Part shown: positions 1-9,015 of the stretch, piece after piece
Position numbering within the stretch: the stretch's first letter is position 1
Layout: each line of letters begins with the position of its first letter
From: Ruminococcaceae bacterium UBA5450
Lineage (GTDB): Bacteria > Bacillota > Clostridia > Oscillospirales > Acutalibacteraceae
NCBI GenBank assembly: GCA_002424295.1
Contig: DIQY01000026.1
Span: 3,010-34,439, forward strand
Reading direction: 5' to 3'
DNA length: 31,430 nucleotides
Notes under the pieces: model-generated
Databases searched by the model: none
Told to the model about the DNA's origin: nothing
What the model saw: only the letters and a program-made list of their open reading frames with translations
Position numbers and translations under genes: made by a program

Positions 1-186
1 CCAGAAACAGACTGCATAATTGCTGATACCATGGGGATATTCATGACGATTGCAGGCTTCTCTCCATCTCCCTTACGGTACTTTGTCACCGCTGTACGAA
101 GACTCACTTCGCTCGGAATACACTTTGAAGAGGAATATCCGGGAATTAAAAGATATTCATCGAAAGTATGGGAAGGTTCATCATAA
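1..186 (+). CDS. C-terminal fragment of an unidentified protein
   Basis: Frame 1 is open from the first base to a TAA at 184-186, giving the last 61 residues of a protein whose start lies outside the window. The tail reads as a mixed soluble sequence with no obvious membrane segment; it includes a Pro-Ser-Pro turn, an Arg-Arg pair and an acidic Phe-Glu-Glu-Glu-Tyr run before ending Val-Trp-Glu-Gly-Ser-Ser. I do not recognise the family. It lies upstream of the glycan cluster on the same strand and may or may not belong to it. A weak terminator-like stem and a new promoter follow, so it is probably a separate transcription unit. A short ORF in another frame overlaps this tail and I consider it a shadow. 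Confidence 0.5.
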   Translation, partial: PETDCIIADTMGIFMTIAGFSPSPLRYFVTAVRRLTSLGIHFEEEYPGIKRYSSKVWEGSS

Positions 187-236
187 AAGATCGCCATGTT
201 TTGCTGCCTCCGTGTTTTTATTTTTTGGTTTTGTTT

Positions 237-260
237 TATAAACTATTTGTTTATATTTTT
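237..260 (+). terminator. Weak AT-rich terminator-like hairpin
   Basis: A 7-bp inverted repeat (TATAAAC at 237-243, GTTTATA at 249-255) with a 5-base loop is followed directly by five T. It sits about 50 bases after the stop of the upstream partial gene. The stem is almost all A/T, so termination would be inefficient. Confidence 0.35.
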
Positions 261-370
261 GTAATTATAGCAGATTCCCTCCCCTTTTTCAACAACTCCT
301 TACTGAAAATCTTTTTCTCTCTGAAAAAGGCATTTCCTTTTATCTCTCTGCTTTTCATCGGCTTGTCCTC

Positions 371-399
371 TTTTCAAATAGGTATTTATCTGATATAAT
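371..399 (+). promoter_or_regulatory. Sigma-A-type promoter of the glycan cluster
   Basis: TTTTCA (371-376) and TATAAT (394-399) are separated by 17 bases, with an extended -10 TGn at 391-393. Transcription would begin near 406. This argues against the ATG at 398 as the start of the next gene and favours the ATG at 461. The same TTTTCA-17-TATAAT arrangement recurs at 9016-9044. Confidence 0.6.
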
Positions 400-460
400 G
401 AAATTTATGCTATATAAGGAAATAGATCCTTTTAGAATGCAGAAGCGGGAGAATTTGAAA

Positions 461-2413
461 ATGTTGAAAAAAAGCAATTCTGCGCTGCCAAAAATAATTG
501 GCGCAGGAATTCTTTGTCTGATTTTGTGCTTAACCGGTTGGTATCTTTTTCGCAAATCATTTGACTATAGTAATACCGAGATTCCAAATACATCCCCCAG
601 TTCATTAACTGCAACGCATAACGGGCAGGTTCTAGAAACAGAATGTTCTTCTTCCCTTCTGATTCACCGGGTAGGAATATGGTGTTCCCTTTCTGCCGAT
701 GGACAAACCCTCGACCCGTCGTTACTCAGCCAGGATTCCGCTCCCCGTGGCTTTCTGGAAGTACAGGCAATCGATTCCCGAGGATCCACGATTGCAGAAA
801 ACTCCGTCAGCTACTCGGATCTCAATGGAAATTCTTATATGACGATCCTGTCTGGATTTTTCTATTCTTCCGCAAAAAATGGGGATCTGCGGCTCAGAAT
901 TACCGTTCATCAAACAGGAAAAGACCCGATTTACCTTAAAACATCCGGCAATGGGCAACCGGATCTTCAGCTTGTCGGCTATCTGGATTCTACTGATAAC
1001 CGCGCCCTGCAAAAAGGCTTTGCGCTTGTCTTTGCCTTTGTTTTTACAGCGGCACTTGGTACTTATTTCCTTTTGGCCTTTTCTCATATAAAGCTGCATC
1101 TGATCTTTTTGATCGCTGCTTTTTTGCTTTCTATGGGATACGAACTTGTTCTGCCCATTCAATCGGCTCCCGACGAATGGGATCATTTTACACAGGCCTA
1201 CCGCGTTTCCGACCAGATGATGAATTTACCTGCGGGCAACGATAAGATTTCCATGCGGCAGGAGGATTTTGATTTACTGCCTTCGGTTTCCCATACTCCA
1301 GATCGTTCTGTTTATTCCTATGTTTTTGGTAAGATCGGAAAAGGAGCAGTTCAAACTGATTTAAAGGAAGTTGATGTCCATCGTATTTCGTGGGACGGGC
1401 CCACCTACCTTTTGGGCGGAACCGCAATCACACTTGGACGACTTCTTCATTTAAATGGCGTCACTGTTTTTTATAGGGCACGATTTGCAAATTCCCTTCT
1501 TTTTTTACTTTTATGCACACTGTCAATCGCCGTAACTCCAGTTAAAAAAGGCTTTTTTATCGTTGCTTCGCTTCTTCCAATGGTGCTCCATTTAGGAAAC
1601 AGTCTTTCTTACGATGTAGAGATGTTCCCGATGGCTTATCTTATAATTGCGCTCTGGCTGCGAATGTCCTGCAAAAAGGAAGGTCACTTCATTTTCTTAA
1701 AAGAGTGGCTTCTTTTTTGTATTCCGCTGATTTTGCTCGCTCCTTGTAAAGTTTACATCTTGGTTTGCGCCCTTGCGCTTTTCGTTCCAAAAGAAAAATT
1801 TGTAAGTCCGCGCTGGGCCTATGCGCTTCGTACTGGAGCATTCCTTCTGGCAGTTTTATTCTTGATTTTTAAAAACTTTAATTCTGTTTGGTCAGCGTCG
1901 TCGGAAACCGCCAGCGTTCATTTCTCTTTGGGATACTTTTTTTCACACCCGACGAGAACAATTCAAGTATTGTGCAACACAATAACAGACTATAAAGCTG
2001 CCTTTGTGCATGGAATGATTGGTAGAGTCTTAGGCTGGCTGAATGTTTCTGTTGATCTCCTTTGGGTCTTTATATTCTTTGCGCTGCTGCTTTTCTCCTC
2101 TCTCTGGACAGAAGAGGAACTAAACAAGCTGCCAACAAAGTTTTCCCGCTATCAATGGGGATTTTTAATTATTATTCTTCTTGTAATTGCCGGGGTCTTT
2201 TATGCCGCTTTTACATGGACTCCAATCGTAAGCGACCGGGTCGAGGGGATTCAGGGTCGGTATTTTCTGCCGATTCTCCCGCTGATCATGCTTTTGTGCT
2301 GCCAAAAAACTTTCATTACAAGAAGAGACGATTGTCGCCGCTTTTTTATGATTGCTGTCTTTTGTAATTCTTTCCTTCTGATGGAAGTATTCTCAGACAG
2401 ACTCATTGCTTAA
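461..2413 (+). CDS. DUF2142 family multi-pass membrane protein (GT-C-like), copy 1
   Basis: About 650 residues. A single N-terminal membrane helix (about 11-30) is followed by some 150 residues of polar, beta-rich sequence, probably outside the cell. A polytopic half with many hydrophobic helices follows from about 185. The diagnostic stretch is APDEWDHFTQAYRVSD from about 236, just after a helix; it corresponds to the PDEPxHF-type loop of DUF2142 proteins, which resemble GT-C glycosyltransferases. Those enzymes use polyprenyl-phosphate sugars at the outer membrane face. I chose the ATG at 461 because GGGAG lies 9 bases upstream and the earlier in-frame ATG at 398 overlaps the -10 box. The ATG at 437 is a less likely alternative. 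It is a clear paralogue of the next gene, 33 bases downstream. The donor and acceptor sugars cannot be told from sequence. Confidence 0.8.
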   Translation: MLKKSNSALPKIIGAGILCLILCLTGWYLFRKSFDYSNTEIPNTSPSSLTATHNGQVLETECSSSLLIHRVGIWCSLSADGQTLDPSLLSQDSAPRGFLEVQAIDSRGSTIAENSVSYSDLNGNSYMTILSGFFYSSAKNGDLRLRITVHQTGKDPIYLKTSGNGQPDLQLVGYLDSTDNRALQKGFALVFAFVFTAALGTYFLLAFSHIKLHLIFLIAAFLLSMGYELVLPIQSAPDEWDHFTQAYRVSDQMMNLPAGNDKISMRQEDFDLLPSVSHTPDRSVYSYVFGKIGKGAVQTDLKEVDVHRISWDGPTYLLGGTAITLGRLLHLNGVTVFYRARFANSLLFLLLCTLSIAVTPVKKGFFIVASLLPMVLHLGNSLSYDVEMFPMAYLIIALWLRMSCKKEGHFIFLKEWLLFCIPLILLAPCKVYILVCALALFVPKEKFVSPRWAYALRTGAFLLAVLFLIFKNFNSVWSASSETASVHFSLGYFFSHPTRTIQVLCNTITDYKAAFVHGMIGRVLGWLNVSVDLLWVFIFFALLLFSSLWTEEELNKLPTKFSRYQWGFLIIILLVIAGVFYAAFTWTPIVSDRVEGIQGRYFLPILPLIMLLCCQKTFITRRDDCRRFFMIAVFCNSFLLMEVFSDRLIA

Positions 2414-2446
2414 ATAAAAATTCCAAAAAATGTTGGAGGAAAACAA

Positions 2447-4444
2447 ATGATAAAGGATTGTATGAAAAGGATTTTTAACAAAGAGAAAACGAAGAAGTTA
2501 TGGATTCCGCTTTTAATTTGCTGCGTCTTTGCTATTGCCGGATGGTTTTTTTATCATTCTGCATTTGATCAGATCGATACGATCCCTTTTTCTTCAGAAA
2601 ACATCACATGGAAAGCGGTCGGAGACCGAGAGGTAATTGAATCTTCCTATCTAACGGACGCCAAACTGAAACAAATTTCGATCAGCTGTTCTTTAACAAA
2701 CGCCGCTCCGAGCATCAAAGTTCAACCAAACAATAACAACAAAAAAGATGATTATGCAAAGGGTTATTTAAAAGCAGAACTAATTGATCCCGATAATCAT
2801 GTTATCAGCTCCGTTCTAGTTAATTACTCTGATCTTTCAAAAAGAGCATTTTCTCCCGTTCTCGCTCATTTTACTTATACGGCCAACGAAAACCGGCCTG
2901 TTAAAATTCAAATAACCTTTCACCAGCAGAACGATATTCCACTCTCTGTGGCAATCAATCAGGACAGTACGCTTTCTGCCTGTATGAACGGTTTTCTCAA
3001 TACCCGGGATAACCATTCCCTTGTAAAAGGATATTGGATCCTCTTTGCACTGCTTTTCGCTGCTGTTCTTGTGGGGTACCTGATGCTGGCGGTTTTCCAC
3101 GTAAAACTGCATTGGTGCTTCCTTGTAGTAAGCGTATTGCTCATCATGGGATTCGATATGGTTCTCCCGATCCAGTCGGCGCCCGACGAATGGAACCATT
3201 ATTCGCAGAGCTACCGCTTTTCAGATCGTCTGATGGGAAGACAAGCAGACCCGGGTCTCATTACTATGCGCCACGATGATGCTTTTGTCTTCGATATGAT
3301 TGACGAAAATCCAAGCAAACAGACTTATTTGACTGTCTTTGGCAATATCGGAAAAAAGATAGACGGCGATCCAAATGAACTTCCGATGCCGGTTGAAAAA
3401 TTCGGCTGGGATGGCCCCTCCTATATTTTTGAAGGACTTGCGATCACTGCCGGGCGTCTCATGAATTTTAACTATGTAACCGTCTACTATATGGCGCGCG
3501 TAGGAAATTCTCTTTTGTACCTACTGCTCTTTACCCTTGCAATTGCGATTGTTCCAGTGCGAAAAGGATTTTTTGCCGTTTCCGCTCTATTGCCGATGGC
3601 GCTGCACTTAGGAAGCAGCTGCTCCTCCGACACACAGATGTTTCCAATGGCATTTCTCGTCTTTGCCGCGTGGCTGCGGCTCCTTTTAAAGCCGGAAAAT
3701 GAATCGATCAACATGAAAGACTGGCTGCTCTTCTGCATTCCATTGGCTCTTTTGGCTCCATCAAAAGTCTATGTGCTATTTTGTCCTCTCGTCCTGTTCG
3801 TTCCGGCTAAAAAGTTTAGGAACCTCCATTCTTCCCGCATTTACCGTTGGGGTTCTCTTGCAATCGTGGCCCTCTTCATGTTGCTGCAAACGGGCGGCAA
3901 CGCGGTCTCTTACACAACACCCGGCGCTAAAACACTGTTTACCCCCAAATTTTTACTAACCCATCTACAGGAAACCTTTTTAATGCTCTTCCAAACCGTT
4001 AAGGATTTAAAAGGCACGCTGGTCGAAAGTATGGCCGGAAGTCGTCTGGGCTGGTCAAAGATTCCGGTAGACCATTTCTGGATTATTACTTTCATTGTCC
4101 TGTTGATTCTTTCCATGATTTGGAAGAAAGAGGAGTCTGAACGTCTACCGCGACCACTTACAAAACATCGCTGGCAAATGATTTTCATCATTCTTTTGGT
4201 AACCGGCGCGACTGTCTACGCAGCTTTCACATGGACGATGATTTCTTATCGCTTTGTCGATGGACTGCAGGGACGGTATTTCCTGCCGCTTCTTCCGCTC
4301 CTTCTGCTTCTGTTCCAACAAGACAATTTAGCTCCCAAAAAGGGAATCGACCGGCCACTCATTTTCTGTGGCGTCCTCTGCGACGCATTTTTACTGCTGG
4401 AACTTTTCGCAAATCTTCTTTCTGGAACACCGGCAATCGGATAA
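2447..4444 (+). CDS. DUF2142 family multi-pass membrane protein (GT-C-like), copy 2
   Basis: 665 residues with the same architecture as copy 1: an N-terminal helix (about 18-36), an extracytoplasmic domain to about 190, then a polytopic half. The signature APDEWNHYSQSYRFSD begins near residue 245. Other shared blocks are an FGNIGK segment, a WDGP(S/T)Y segment, an ARxxNSLLxLLL helix, a KDWLLFCIP-like helix start, and a GLQGRYFLPLLPL segment near the C-terminus. GGAGG at 2435-2439 lies 7 bases before the ATG. The two copies look like an old tandem duplication, because the membrane halves align readily while the extracytoplasmic domains have diverged. That pattern would suit two enzymes sharing one donor type but acting on different acceptors; this is inference. 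Confidence 0.8.
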   Translation: MIKDCMKRIFNKEKTKKLWIPLLICCVFAIAGWFFYHSAFDQIDTIPFSSENITWKAVGDREVIESSYLTDAKLKQISISCSLTNAAPSIKVQPNNNNKKDDYAKGYLKAELIDPDNHVISSVLVNYSDLSKRAFSPVLAHFTYTANENRPVKIQITFHQQNDIPLSVAINQDSTLSACMNGFLNTRDNHSLVKGYWILFALLFAAVLVGYLMLAVFHVKLHWCFLVVSVLLIMGFDMVLPIQSAPDEWNHYSQSYRFSDRLMGRQADPGLITMRHDDAFVFDMIDENPSKQTYLTVFGNIGKKIDGDPNELPMPVEKFGWDGPSYIFEGLAITAGRLMNFNYVTVYYMARVGNSLLYLLLFTLAIAIVPVRKGFFAVSALLPMALHLGSSCSSDTQMFPMAFLVFAAWLRLLLKPENESINMKDWLLFCIPLALLAPSKVYVLFCPLVLFVPAKKFRNLHSSRIYRWGSLAIVALFMLLQTGGNAVSYTTPGAKTLFTPKFLLTHLQETFLMLFQTVKDLKGTLVESMAGSRLGWSKIPVDHFWIITFIVLLILSMIWKKEESERLPRPLTKHRWQMIFIILLVTGATVYAAFTWTMISYRFVDGLQGRYFLPLLPLLLLLFQQDNLAPKKGIDRPLIFCGVLCDAFLLLELFANLLSGTPAIG

Positions 4445-4486
4445 AATCATTTTGCGGTCTGCAACTTATAATAGAAAGGATTTTTT

Positions 4487-5350
4487 ATGAGCGCTTTTTT
4501 TAAAGAATACGATGCAGAAACCCTTTTAAAACTGCAAGAAACCCTTACCGAAATGAGTGCCGCACTGCTGGATTTTTGTAAAGAACAAGATTTAATTGTT
4601 CTTGGTGCTTACGGAACCACTTTGGGTGCTTATCGGCATCATGGATTTATTCCATGGGACGACGACATGGATTTTTACATGCCGCGCAAAGATTATGACA
4701 AACTTCTTGCACTCAATGCAAAAGGGATCACCGTTCCGGGATATGAAATTCAGTCCCTGCAGAATAATCCCGATTACATCAAACCCTTTGCAACCTTTCA
4801 TAAACCTGGAACTCTCTGTATCAGCGAGGGCGCCGAAAATCTTCCGGGGCATGAGCGAATGCATATTTCCATTGATCTTTTTCCCCTGGATTTCATTCCG
4901 AAAGACCTGGCACTTGCCAAAAAGATTGCTTCCAAAACACTTACCCTATGCCGCGCGATGTATTTAGGTACCGGACTCCCCATCAATTTTCCTTCGGAAC
5001 ATCCAGTTTTTTGCACATTTGCGAAATTAGGCTGCTCCGTTTTGCGCGGATTCCTTCATCTAACCAAAACCGATACCGCTGCGCTCCAGAAAAAGCTTGA
5101 TTTTTGGAGAAGCCAAGGACAAGAGAATCCAAGCGGGCGAATGTGCTACTTTGGAGAAGCAAGATCCCTCGATATCTGGGTAGAAGATCCTTCTAAAGAG
5201 ACTGCTATATTTCTCCCTTTTAATGGAACACAGATCCCGGTAATGAATCATCCCGAAGAATATCTTGCTCGCTCATACGGAAGTGATTTTATGAAACTTC
5301 CTCCTGTTTCTAAACGACTTAATCACGCCGCCGCTGTCTTAAAATTTTAA
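4487..5350 (+). CDS. LicD family phosphotransferase, copy 1
   Basis: 287 residues, within the usual LicD range. LicD proteins transfer a phospho-alcohol such as phosphocholine from its CDP form to a surface glycan or teichoic acid. The hallmark nucleotidyltransferase-like core is visible: GTTLGAYRHHGFIPWDDDMD at residues 43-62, whose Asp triplet binds metal, followed by PRKDYDKLL. The C-terminal end has the family-typical YGSDFMKLPP block. AGAAAGGA at 4473-4480 is 6 bases before the ATG. No choline kinase is seen in the window, so the moiety is probably not phosphocholine unless it is supplied elsewhere. The CDP donor may come from the cytidylyltransferase fusion at 10180. The gene is followed at once by the remains of a second licD tail. 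Confidence 0.85.
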   Translation: MSAFFKEYDAETLLKLQETLTEMSAALLDFCKEQDLIVLGAYGTTLGAYRHHGFIPWDDDMDFYMPRKDYDKLLALNAKGITVPGYEIQSLQNNPDYIKPFATFHKPGTLCISEGAENLPGHERMHISIDLFPLDFIPKDLALAKKIASKTLTLCRAMYLGTGLPINFPSEHPVFCTFAKLGCSVLRGFLHLTKTDTAALQKKLDFWRSQGQENPSGRMCYFGEARSLDIWVEDPSKETAIFLPFNGTQIPVMNHPEEYLARSYGSDFMKLPPVSKRLNHAAAVLKF

Positions 5351-5560
5351 ACATCATCGATAGTGATTCGGTCAAAAACACCATTGATTTTCCTTTTGAT
5401 TTTATTAACCTTCCGGTGATGACAAATCCGGAAGATTATCTTTCCCGAGAATATGGGAATGATTATCTTGAGCTTCCCTCTTCCGGAACAACAGTGCAGT
5501 CACATAGGCGCCGTTCTGGATTTTGGAAAGCAGAATCTAAAAAATGAACGGAGTACTTAA
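5351..5560 (+). pseudogene. Remnant of a licD 3' end (frameshifted)
   Basis: Directly after the licD stop, frame 1 encodes a second LicD C-terminus with no start codon. It includes LPVMTNPEDYLSREYG and NDYLELP, matching IPVMNHPEEYLARSYG and SDFMKLP in the intact copy (about 15 of 30 identical by eye). Near 5479-5486 the homology jumps to frame 2, which continues EQQCSHIGAVLDFGKQN to a TAA at 5558-5560. This corresponds to RLNHAAAVLKF at the end of the intact protein. So a one-base frameshift and loss of the 5' part are both visible. The likeliest history is a tandem licD pair partly deleted, leaving about 65 codons of the second gene. It does not appear to be translated on its own. Confidence 0.75.
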
Positions 5561-5565
5561 AACGC

Positions 5566-6819
5566 ATGTGCCGAAAAGTATTGAAGCCGGCTACAAAAAG
5601 CGGCATCTTCTTCTGGACTATGTCAGGCAGCATTTGTAATGCCGCCAACACTGTCTTCATGACGCTGATTATTACAAGGATCTGCGGCGCCGAAACAGCC
5701 GGAATCTATTCGCTGGCTTTAGCGGTCGGGCAGCTCTTAAGTCCTATTGCCTATTTTGAAGTGCGAAATTTTCAGGTCAGTGATATCCGCCATGAATTTT
5801 CTTTTTCGGAATATCACCTTTTTCGACTGATCACAATTATTGCTGCTTCCATTTTTATGGTTATCTGGATTCTTCTCAATGGATACAGCGGCGAAAAGTT
5901 GTCAGCGGTCATTCTCTGCTGTATTTTCCAACTGATCGAAGCCTACGAAAATGTTTTTCAGGGGCTTTTACAGCTTAATAACCGTCTGGATCTTTCTGGA
6001 AAAAGTTTTACGCTTCGAGTTGTCTTTGATACTCTTTTGTTTTGGGGATTATTAATCTTAACACAAAACTTTTTCCTCTCCCTGCTTGTCTATACGATCT
6101 TTGCAGGCGTTTGGATTTTTGTGATTACCGTCCCTATTTCGAATCATTTTGAAAAGGCTCATCGTACTTCTCTATCCTTTATTCCACAGCTTACTGTTGC
6201 TTGTTTGCCGCTTTTCTTAACCAATTTTTTGATGTCTTACATTATTTCGGCGCCAAAATACGCAATTGATGAATTTCTGTTACCTGACATGCAAACCTAT
6301 TTCAGCGTTTTATTTATGCCGGCCTCTATGGTAAGCCTTTTTACATTTGTCATCTACCGCCTGTATATCACCAAAATGGCAGAGGATTGGGTGAATGGAA
6401 ACCGCAAAGATTTTATGCGGCAGGTTTTGCTTCTACTTCTTTGGATTGCCCTAGTCGGCGTTGTGGCTCTTCTGGTCGGTTGGTGGATTGGGGTTCCATT
6501 TTTGAGCTGGTTTTATGGACTGCCTCAGCTTTCCGCTTATCGTTCCGAATTAATGATCGTCCTGCTGGGCGGAATCTTTGCTGCTACTGCAGGATGGTTT
6601 AACGTTGTCTTCACCATTATTCGCCACCAAAAAATACTTTTGATCGTCAATGCGGTTTCTGCGGTCTGCTGCTTTTTGATCGTACGGCCGATGGTACGGG
6701 ATTTTGCTCTGATGGGCGCTTCGTTATGCTATATGATTTCTATGGCCGTTCTGACACTTGTTCAAATTATTTTTATTCTGTATTTTTTGAAGCAATCAAA
6801 AAAGGGCACGGAGTTTTAA
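5566..6819 (+). CDS. Polysaccharide flippase-like protein (Wzx/PST family)
   Basis: 417 residues, almost entirely hydrophobic helices (roughly 12) joined by short loops, typical of the polysaccharide transporter/oligosaccharide flippase branch of the MOP superfamily. The N-terminus has the usual short basic leader followed by a helix with polar residues (SGSICNAANTVF) and a TRICGAETAGIYSLALAVG motif, a common first-repeat feature of these flippases. These proteins move undecaprenyl-linked oligosaccharides across the membrane, so its place among glycosyltransferases fits. An in-frame stop at 5545-5547 limits the start. The ATG at 5566 has CGGAG 12 bases upstream, a rather long gap, so translation may be weak or partly coupled. 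A general oligosaccharide exporter is likely; the substrate is unknown. Confidence 0.75.
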   Translation: MCRKVLKPATKSGIFFWTMSGSICNAANTVFMTLIITRICGAETAGIYSLALAVGQLLSPIAYFEVRNFQVSDIRHEFSFSEYHLFRLITIIAASIFMVIWILLNGYSGEKLSAVILCCIFQLIEAYENVFQGLLQLNNRLDLSGKSFTLRVVFDTLLFWGLLILTQNFFLSLLVYTIFAGVWIFVITVPISNHFEKAHRTSLSFIPQLTVACLPLFLTNFLMSYIISAPKYAIDEFLLPDMQTYFSVLFMPASMVSLFTFVIYRLYITKMAEDWVNGNRKDFMRQVLLLLLWIALVGVVALLVGWWIGVPFLSWFYGLPQLSAYRSELMIVLLGGIFAATAGWFNVVFTIIRHQKILLIVNAVSAVCCFLIVRPMVRDFALMGASLCYMISMAVLTLVQIIFILYFLKQSKKGTEF

Positions 6820-6838
6820 AGAACAGGAGTTTTAAAAA

Positions 6839-7822
6839 ATGGAAAATCCTAAAATCAGCTTTATTGTTCCAGTCTACCGGGCCGAAAAGACTTTAAATGC
6901 CTGTGTGGGCAGTATTCTCTCCCAATCCCTGCCAAATTTTGAGCTTCTTCTAATCGATGACGGGTCTCCGGATCAAAGCGGAAAAATCTGCGACGAAATG
7001 GCACTGCAGGACAATCGGATTCGCGTTTTTCATCAAAAAAACGCCGGCGTTTCTCATGCACGAAATTTGGGACTTCAAAAAGCTAACGGTGAATTTGTTC
7101 TTTTTGTAGACAGTGATGACACCGTTTCTTCCCAAATGGCAGAAAAAATGCTGACTGCTCAAAAAAATCAAAAGGCAGATCTTGTTGTCTGCGGAATTTT
7201 ACATATTTGGAAACACAAAACGACACAAATCCATTATGGCAATTTTGCTGTCTCTTCTTTACAGGAACTAAAGGGAAAAAATGCTTTTCTTTCTTTAAAG
7301 TATGCGTGGAATACTCCCTGTAACAAGCTTTACCCTCGCTCACAGGTCCAAAAAGGATTTGATGAAAAAGTAGGTCTTGGAGAAGATTTGTCCTTTAATC
7401 TTTCTATTTTGCCTGCCTGCCAAAAGATTGTGTTTCTTCCGGATTGCCTGTATCATTACGATCACCGCAATGAGAATTCTATTACGCAGTCCTATCGAAA
7501 ACAAAAATTTCAGGACGCTTTGCGGGTCTACCACGAAAAATGTGACTTCGATCGAAAAGCTTTTGGAGAAACCTATGTTCCAACGGCAGAAAGCGCTCTT
7601 CTCTGCGGAGATGTCATCCGTTGTATTCAGCGTCTCGTTCAAAAAGGTGGAAAATCTTCTGCAGAAGAAAAACAGATCATTGAATCCTGGCTCTGTAATT
7701 CGGAAGTCCAAGAAGCTTCCAAAATCATGTACCGCCAAAACCCAACCTTTTTTGCGGTCTGGCTTTTAATTCATTTCAAAATGACCAGACTGATGCGAAC
7801 CGCTTTTCGCCTACAAAAATAG
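6839..7822 (+). CDS. Glycosyltransferase family 2
   Basis: 327 residues with an N-terminal GT-A fold. It starts with KISFIVPVYRAEKTL, then LLLIDDGSPD (the DDGS at about 40-43 binds the nucleotide), then KNAGVSHARNLGL and the metal-binding VDSDD at about 90-94. The C-terminal third is a polar tail with no membrane helix, so it probably acts at the cytoplasmic face on a lipid-linked acceptor. AGGAG at 6825-6829 lies 9 bases before the ATG, and the gene starts 19 bases after the flippase stop, so they are probably co-transcribed. The sugar specificity cannot be read from sequence. Confidence 0.85.
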   Translation: MENPKISFIVPVYRAEKTLNACVGSILSQSLPNFELLLIDDGSPDQSGKICDEMALQDNRIRVFHQKNAGVSHARNLGLQKANGEFVLFVDSDDTVSSQMAEKMLTAQKNQKADLVVCGILHIWKHKTTQIHYGNFAVSSLQELKGKNAFLSLKYAWNTPCNKLYPRSQVQKGFDEKVGLGEDLSFNLSILPACQKIVFLPDCLYHYDHRNENSITQSYRKQKFQDALRVYHEKCDFDRKAFGETYVPTAESALLCGDVIRCIQRLVQKGGKSSAEEKQIIESWLCNSEVQEASKIMYRQNPTFFAVWLLIHFKMTRLMRTAFRLQK

Positions 7823-7848
7823 AAAATCCATTTTGGAGTTGAAACGAT

Positions 7849-8994
7849 ATGACTTACTGCTTTTTTTCCGCGCAATATCTTCCCTCTTTCGGCGGGGTGG
7901 AACGCTATACTTTTAATCTGGCACGGGAATTGATTGCCCGCGGCGAAAAATCCATTGTCGTCACTAGTAAAAAGCCCGGACTTGCCGCTCACGAAATCGA
8001 TTCTTATGGGATCGAAGTTTTCCGGGTCCCCAGTCAGCTTTTGATGGGCGGGCGGTTTCCCGTTGCAAATGGAGGTTCTGCGCTTAACCATTTACTGGAC
8101 GACATCATTGCCCGTTGTGATCGTGCAGTGATTCAGACAAGGTTTTATCCGCTCTCTTATTTTGCTGTCAATCGCTGCCATAAAGCAAAAATTCCGTTCA
8201 TTGTAATTGATCACGGTGCCGGACATCTAAATCTTGGAAACCCGATCGCGAATCAGTGCGGAGAATGGTATGAACACGCAATCACAGCCAACTTAAAGAA
8301 AAAAGTCCCCGCTTTTTATGCCGTCAGCCACGCCGGATGTGATTGGCTCCGTCATTTTAAGATCGAATCGCGCGGCGTTCTCTATAATTTTATTGACCCA
8401 CGGATCATTAAATCTGCTACCGACGGTCTTGACCCTCTAAAGACACGGGAAAAATACGGTCTGCCCAAAGATCGCCCGATTATTCTTTTTACCGGACGTC
8501 TGGTAGAAGAAAAAGGCGTTTTGCCGCTTGCAAAAGCGGTCTCTTTTCTTCAAAAGGAAAAAAGCCCTCCCGTTGTTGTTTTTGCGGGGAGCGGCCCCAA
8601 CGAAGAAGCACTTCAAAAAGAGGGAAATTTTGTTTATCTCTTAGGGACCTTGGAACAAAAGGAAGTTTTTGCTCTTTTAAAAGCCAGTGAGATTTTCTGT
8701 CTGCCGAGCCGCAGTGAAGGAATGTCCACTTCCGTGCTGGAGGCGGCAGCCTGCGGATGCTATGTAATCACGACAGACCGTGGCGGCAGTAAAGAGCTGA
8801 TTTCTTCTCCGCAGTACGGGACCATTTTGGAAAATACGGAACCCAAAATGATTGCCGAAACGATTCGAAAGCTGCTTTTATTTCCCGAAAAAAGGGAAAC
8901 TGCGGCGGCCGCTGCGAAAGAAAAAGTTCTGCATGGATTTACTTATGCTTCTACCTGCACTGCATTGATGGAAATCCCATGGGAAACTCTTTAA
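7849..8994 (+). CDS. Glycosyltransferase family 4
   Basis: 381 residues with the two-domain GT-B pattern. The N-terminal domain begins YLPSFGGVERYTFNLARELI, the usual acceptor-side start of GT4 enzymes, and contains DHGAGH at about 121-126. The C-terminal donor domain has ILFTGRLVEEKGV (about 212-224), VFAGSGPNEEAL, and the retaining-enzyme EX7E motif formed by Glu290 and Glu298 in SRSEGMSTSVLEAAACG. GGAG lies 10 bases before the ATG. It would add a sugar from a nucleotide donor in the cytoplasm. It is the last gene of the first transcription unit; a new promoter follows. Confidence 0.88.
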   Translation: MTYCFFSAQYLPSFGGVERYTFNLARELIARGEKSIVVTSKKPGLAAHEIDSYGIEVFRVPSQLLMGGRFPVANGGSALNHLLDDIIARCDRAVIQTRFYPLSYFAVNRCHKAKIPFIVIDHGAGHLNLGNPIANQCGEWYEHAITANLKKKVPAFYAVSHAGCDWLRHFKIESRGVLYNFIDPRIIKSATDGLDPLKTREKYGLPKDRPIILFTGRLVEEKGVLPLAKAVSFLQKEKSPPVVVFAGSGPNEEALQKEGNFVYLLGTLEQKEVFALLKASEIFCLPSRSEGMSTSVLEAAACGCYVITTDRGGSKELISSPQYGTILENTEPKMIAETIRKLLLFPEKRETAAAAAKEKVLHGFTYASTCTALMEIPWETL

Positions 8995-9015
8995 GTTTGG
9001 CTTATCGAGTTTTTG

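Noticed and set aside
50..241. 63-codon + strand frame near the left edge
   Set aside because: It overlaps the better-supported frame-1 gene end (1-186), has no ribosome site, and runs on into a T-rich non-coding stretch.
307..330. CTTTTTC...GAAAAAG inverted repeat before the cluster promoter
   Set aside because: The stem is short and A/T-rich with no T-run after it; not separable from chance in such AT-rich DNA.
398..460. Upstream ATGs (398, 407, 437) as the start of the first DUF2142 gene
   Set aside because: The ATG at 398 overlaps the -10 box, the one at 407 is not preceded by a site, and the one at 437 has a site 14 bases away; 461 has GGGAG at good spacing.
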